DNA of 64,000 nt from the NCBI RefSeq assembly GCF_024666615.1, contig NZ_CP088297.1, forward strand, positions 2,542,001-2,606,000, written 5' to 3'. Numbering within the stretch: the first letter of the stretch is position 1; each line of letters opens with the position of its first letter. This stretch comes from Aquabacterium sp. J223. Lineage in GTDB: Bacteria > Pseudomonadota > Gammaproteobacteria > Burkholderiales > Burkholderiaceae_C. A program made the translations under genes and the position numbers. A model generated the notes under the pieces. The model made no database searches. It was given only the letters and a program-made list of their open reading frames with translations, and was not told the origin of the DNA. Of the stretch, positions 59,505 to 64,000 are shown one piece after another.

Positions 59505-61802
59505 ATGAGCCTGTTCAACAAGGTCACCAAGAGCTTCCAGTGGGGCCAGCACCAGGTCCGCATGGAAACCGGCGAAATCGCCCGCCAGTCCACCGGCGCG
59601 GTGCTGGTCGACATCGAGGACACCGTGGTGCTGGCCACCGTGGTGGCCAAGAGCGAGGCGAAGTCCGGCCAGGACTTCTTCCCGCTGACGGTCGACTACA
59701 TCGAGAAGACCTACGCCGCCGGCAAGATCCCCGGCAGCTTCTTCAAGCGCGAGGGCCGCCCGAGCGAGCTGGAGACGCTGACGAGCCGCCTGATCGACCG
59801 CCCGATCCGTCCGCTCTTCCCCGAGGGCTTCTTCAACGAGGTCCAGGTGGTGGTGCACGTGCTCAGCCTGAACCCCGAGGTGCAGGCCGACATCGCCGCG
59901 CTGATCGCCACCAGCGCCGCGCTGTCGATCTCCGGCATCCCGTTCAACGGCCCGATCGGCGCCGCGCGGGTGGGCTACGTCAACGGCGAGTACGTGCTCA
60001 ACCCGGGCAAGAGCGAGCTGGCGAACAGCCAGCTCGACCTGGTGGTCGCCGGCACCGAAGCGGCCGTGCTGATGGTCGAGTCCGAGGCGCGGCAGCTGTC
60101 GGAAGAGGTGATGCTGGGGGCGGTGGTCTTCGGCCACCAGCAGGGCAACATCGCCATCAACGCCATCCACGAACTGGTGCGCGACGCCGGCAAGCCGGTG
60201 TGGGACTGGAAGGCGCCGGCCAAGGACGAGGACTTCATCGCCAAGGTGAAGGCGCTGGCCGAGGGTCCGCTGCAGGCGGCCTACCAGATCCGCTCCAAGC
60301 AGGCCCGCACCCAGGCCACCCGCGAAGCCTATGCCGCCGTCTTCGCCGGCCTGAAGGCCGAGGGCGCCACCTTCGACCCGGTGGCCGTCGAAGGCCTGCT
60401 GTTCGACATCGAGGCGCGCATCGTGCGCGGCCAGATCCTGGCCGGCGAGCCGCGCATCGACGGCCGCGACACCCGCACCGTGCGCCCGATCGAGATCCGC
60501 ACCGGCGTGCTGCCGCGCACCCACGGCTCGGCGCTGTTCACGCGCGGCGAGACCCAGGCGGTGGTGGTCGCCACCCTCGGCACCGACCGCGACGCGCAGC
60601 GCATCGACGCCCTGGCCGGCGAGTTCGAGGAGCGCTTCATGCTCCACTACAACATGCCGCCGTTCGCCACCGGCGAGACCGGCCGCGTCGGCAGCCCCAA
60701 GCGGCGCGAGATCGGCCACGGCCGGCTGGCCAAGCGGGCGCTGGTCGCCTGCCTGCCGAGCAAGGAAGACTTCCCGTACTCGATCCGCGTCGTCTCCGAG
60801 ATCACCGAGTCGAACGGCTCGTCGTCGATGGCCTCGGTCTGCGGCGGCTGCCTGGCCATGATGGACGCCGGCGTGCCGATGACCGCGCACGTCGCCGGCA
60901 TCGCCATGGGCCTGATCAAGGAAGGCAACCGCTTCGCGGTGCTGACCGACATCCTGGGTGACGAGGACCACCTCGGCGACATGGACTTCAAGGTGGCCGG
61001 AACCACCGCCGGCGTGACCGCCCTGCAGATGGACATCAAGATCCAGGGCATCACCAAGGAGATCATGCAGGTGGCGCTGGCGCAGGCCAAGGAAGCGCGG
61101 CTGCACATCCTGGGCAAGATGACCGAGGCCGTCGGCAGTGCCAAGACCGAGGTGTCGCAGTTCGCGCCCCGCCTCTACACCATGAAGATCAACCCGGAGA
61201 AGATCCGCGACGTGATCGGCAAGGGCGGCGCCACCATCCGCGCGCTGACCGAGGAGACCGGCTGCACCATCGACATCGGCGAGGACGGCACCATCACCAT
61301 CGCCTCGGTCGACGCCGACAAGGCCGAGTTCGCCAAGCGCCGCATCACCGAGATCACCGCCGAGGCCGAGGTGGGCAAGGTCTACGAAGGCCCGGTCACC
61401 AAGATCCTGGACTTCGGTGCGCTGGTCAACATCTTGCCCGGCAAGGACGGCCTGCTGCACATCAGCCAGATCGCGCACCAGCGCGTCGAGCGCGTCGAGG
61501 ACTTCCTGCAGGAGGGCCAGGTGGTCAAGGTCAAGGTGCTGGAGACCGACGACAAGGGCCGCATCAAGCTGTCGCTGAAGGCGTTGCTCGACAAGCCGGA
61601 AGGTTATGTCGAGGAGGAGCGTCCGCGCCGCGAGTACGGCGACCGGGGCGACCGCGGTGGCCGGGGCGACCGCGGTGACCGTGGCCCGCGCCGCGAACCG
61701 CGCGAACCGCGCGAGCCGCGTGAACCGCGCAGCGAGACCGTGGCGCAGGACACCGCGCCGGCGCCGGCGCAGGGCGACGACCGCGGCGGTCGCGACGAGT
61801 GA
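59505..61802 (+). CDS. pnp: polyribonucleotide nucleotidyltransferase (PNPase)
   Basis: 3'-5' phosphorolytic exoribonuclease of RNA decay. The 765 residues contain two RNase PH domains ([20 protein letters not shown] in the first; [20 protein letters not shown] and [20 protein letters not shown] in the second), a KH domain ([20 protein letters not shown]), an S1 domain ([30 protein letters not shown]), and an unusually repetitive tail: [16 protein letters not shown] then four REP units. Start [12 protein letters not shown] is typical for betaproteobacteria. Ribosome site AGGAGAG precedes the ATG. Confidence 0.97.
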   Translation: MSLFNKVTKSFQWGQHQVRMETGEIARQSTGAVLVDIEDTVVLATVVAKSEAKSGQDFFPLTVDYIEKTYAAGKIPGSFFKREGRPSELETLTSRLIDRPIRPLFPEGFFNEVQVVVHVLSLNPEVQADIAALIATSAALSISGIPFNGPIGAARVGYVNGEYVLNPGKSELANSQLDLVVAGTEAAVLMVESEARQLSEEVMLGAVVFGHQQGNIAINAIHELVRDAGKPVWDWKAPAKDEDFIAKVKALAEGPLQAAYQIRSKQARTQATREAYAAVFAGLKAEGATFDPVAVEGLLFDIEARIVRGQILAGEPRIDGRDTRTVRPIEIRTGVLPRTHGSALFTRGETQAVVVATLGTDRDAQRIDALAGEFEERFMLHYNMPPFATGETGRVGSPKRREIGHGRLAKRALVACLPSKEDFPYSIRVVSEITESNGSSSMASVCGGCLAMMDAGVPMTAHVAGIAMGLIKEGNRFAVLTDILGDEDHLGDMDFKVAGTTAGVTALQMDIKIQGITKEIMQVALAQAKEARLHILGKMTEAVGSAKTEVSQFAPRLYTMKINPEKIRDVIGKGGATIRALTEETGCTIDIGEDGTITIASVDADKAEFAKRRITEITAEAEVGKVYEGPVTKILDFGALVNILPGKDGLLHISQIAHQRVERVEDFLQEGQVVKVKVLETDDKGRIKLSLKALLDKPEGYVEEERPRREYGDRGDRGGRGDRGDRGPRREPREPREPREPRSETVAQDTAPAPAQGDDRGGRDE
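61640..61732 (+). repeat. tandem codon repeats in the 3' end of pnp
   Basis: Nine-base units encode Gly-Asp-Arg (GGCGACCGC, varied), then Arg-Glu-Pro four times (GCGAACCGC, varied). They produce a basic, RGG-like disordered tail, and could vary in number between strains. Confidence 0.65.
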
Positions 61803-61856
61803 CCCCCGTGGCGCGGCCGTGCACCGGCCGCGCCGCGCACGTTGTGTGGAGCTGCG

Positions 61857-62853
61857 ATGAAAGCCATCGAGATCGTCCGGCCCGGCGCCCCCGAGGTGCT
61901 GGTGCCCACCGAACGTCCGGACCCGGTGCCGGGGGGCGGGCGAGCTGCTGATCGCCGTCAGCGCCTCCGGCGTCAACCGGCCGGACGTGCTGCAGCGCAA
62001 GGGCCTGTACCCCATGCCGCCGGGCGTGTCCGACCTGCCGGGGCTGGAGGTGGCGGGGCGCATCGTCGCCGGTGACGAGGCGGCGATGGCCGCCGCCGGC
62101 CTGAAGGTCGGCGACGCCGTGTGCGCCCTGGTCGCCGGCGGCGGTTATGCCGAGCGCTGCGTGGCGCCGGTGGGCCAGTGCCTGCCGCTGCCGGCCGGCT
62201 GGAGCGAGCTCGAGGCGGCCACGCTGCCCGAGACCTTCTTCACCGTCTGGTCCAACGTCTTCGACCGCGGCCGCCTGCGGCCCGGCGAGACGCTGCTGGT
62301 GCAGGGCGGCGCCAGCGGCATCGGCGTCACCGCCATCCAGCTGGGCAAGGCCTTCGGCGCGACGGTGATCGTCACCGCCGGCAGCGACGACAAGTGCAGG
62401 GCCTGCGTCGACCTCGGCGCCGACCATGCCATCAACTACAAGACGCAGGACTTCGCCGCCGAGGTCAAGCGCCTGACGAACGGCCGCGGCGCGGACGTGG
62501 TGCTCGACATGGTGGCCGGGCCCTACGTGGCGCGCGAGATCGACTGCGTGGCGGACGATGGCCGCATCGTGATCATCGCGGTGCAGGGCGGCGTGAAGGC
62601 GGAGATCGATGTGTCGGTGGTGCTGCGCCGCCGGCTCGTCATCACCGGCTCGACGCTGCGGCCGCGGCCGGTGGCGTTCAAGGCCGCGATCGCCGCGGCG
62701 CTGCGCGAACACGCCTGGCCGCTGCTGGCCGCGCGCAAGGTGAAGCCCGTGATCCACCAGGTGTTCTCGGCGTCCCAGGCCGCCGCGGCCCATGCGCTGA
62801 TGGAGTCGGGCGAGCACATCGGCAAGATCGTGCTCGACTGGACCGCCGCCTGA
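61857..62853 (+). CDS. qor: NAD(P)H quinone oxidoreductase, zinc-independent medium-chain type (frameshifted by one extra base)
   Basis: Reduces quinones or reactive carbonyls with NADPH. The start frame reads MKAIEIVRPGAPEVLVPTER and breaks at six G (61931-61936); resumed in the next frame are ELLIAVSASGVNRPDVLQRK, LEVAGRIVAGDE and GGASGIGVTAIQLGKAFGA (NADPH-binding GxGxxG-type), then DVVLDMVAGPYV. Removing one G restores 331 residues, the Qor length, with no zinc ligands. ATG 61857 has GGAG five bases upstream. It sits between pnp and tpiA in a gene order conserved in Burkholderiales. The break is inferred to be a sequence error. Confidence 0.87.
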
Positions 62854-62883
62854 GGCGGCATCCCCAACAAGGACATGACGACG

Positions 62884-63621
<738 letters not shown>

Positions 63622-63663
63622 TGCCCCGCGGCACCTTCCACCCCCGCTCTTGATCTCCTTTCC

Positions 63664-64000
63664 ATGACCATCCTGATGAACGTCGTGCTGCTGGTGCAGC
63701 TGCTGTCGGCCCTGGTGATGATCGGCCTGGTGCTGATCCAGCACGGCAAGGGTGCCGACATGGGCGCCTCCTTCGGCAGCGGCGCCTCGGGCAGCCTGTT
63801 CGGCGCCACCGGCAGCGCGAACTTCCTGTCGCGCAGCACGGCGGTCTGCGCCACGCTGTTCTTCGTCTGCACGCTGGTGCTGGTCTACCTGTCGCAAGGG
63901 CAGGGCCGCAGCAGCGACGGCGGCGCCAGCGTGCTCGACCGCGCCGCGCCGGTCGCCCCGGCACCGGCGGCCAGCGCCGCACCGCAGGGCGCCGCCCAGA
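63664..64000 (+). CDS. secG: preprotein translocase subunit SecG, 3' end outside the window
   Basis: Small membrane subunit of the SecYEG channel. The visible 112 residues start MTILMNVVLLVQLLSALVMI (first helix), continue VLIQHGKGADMGASFGSGAS, the conserved cytoplasmic loop with GKGADMGA and FGxGxS, then a second helix (STAVCATLFFVCTLVLVYL). An Ala/Pro-rich tail follows and runs off the right edge, so the true length is not known. The tpiA-secG pair, commonly followed by tRNA-Leu and the nuo operon, supports the call. Confidence 0.95.
   Translation, partial: MTILMNVVLLVQLLSALVMIGLVLIQHGKGADMGASFGSGASGSLFGATGSANFLSRSTAVCATLFFVCTLVLVYLSQGQGRSSDGGASVLDRAAPVAPAPAASAAPQGAAQ

Overview
The window is high-GC DNA from a betaproteobacterium, most likely a member of Burkholderiales in the Rubrivivax/Leptothrix/Ideonella/Aquincola neighbourhood. 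This is inferred from the rpsO-pnp-qor-tpiA-secG gene order, the split heptose genes rfaE1/rfaE2, the GC-rich third codon positions and the overlapping start/stop junctions; no rRNA or tRNA gene is present to confirm it. About 55 protein genes fill almost all of the sequence. No CRISPR array, insertion sequence, prophage, tRNA or rRNA was seen.

Layout: 0-12 kb is general chromosome: DUF924 (cut by the edge), an acetyltransferase, a prolyl oligopeptidase, yaeQ, a chemotaxis receptor, an MscS channel, an MHYT-GGDEF-EAL c-di-GMP protein, the DEAD-box helicase RhlE and a large protein of unknown function. 12-18 kb holds a trehalose operon (otsB, GH15, otsA) divergent from ettA. 18.5-38.9 kb is a complete ABC-transporter-dependent (group 2) capsule cluster, bracketed by kpsS and kpsC, with kpsM, kpsT, kpsE and kpsD at the front and glycosyltransferases, an acetyltransferase, a pyruvyl-transferase homologue, a sialidase-fold protein, an AlgX/AlgJ-like protein and an SGNH lipoprotein behind. 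The middle of this cluster (about 30.6-34.7 kb) is visibly less GC-rich. 38.9-43.5 kb has a lipoprotein and the ADP-heptose operon gmhA-rfaE1-hldD-rfaE2 for lipopolysaccharide core. 43.8-52.5 kb has a metzincin lipoprotein, a ROK kinase, a second chemotaxis receptor, an aminopeptidase P and a type II NADH dehydrogenase. 52.6-56.6 kb is a nitrate uptake operon (nrtA-nrtB-nrtD) with its ANTAR regulator nasT. 56.7-64 kb is tsaD, two small heat-shock proteins and the rpsO-pnp-qor-tpiA-secG block, cut by the right edge.

Two results stand out. First, the nrtA leader carries layered control signals readable from sequence alone: an NtrC-like half site, a sigma-54 promoter with exact GG/GC spacing, two hexaloop hairpins of the kind bound by ANTAR proteins, and a terminator-like stem before the nrtA start, with the ANTAR protein encoded next door. 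A second sigma-54-like element sits just upstream of the capsule operon. Second, seven genes or gene parts are broken by exactly one extra base, each time in a run of G or C (rhlE, kpsE, two glycosyltransferases, kpsC twice, qor). Removing one base restores family-length proteins in every case, so these are most simply homopolymer-length errors of the sequence, although real mutations cannot be excluded.

A further pattern is a repeated accessory module (GW ... R-x-DV ... GF) that occurs in a glycosyltransferase, the AlgX-like protein and the lipoprotein beside the capsule cluster, suggesting a shared carbohydrate-associated domain.
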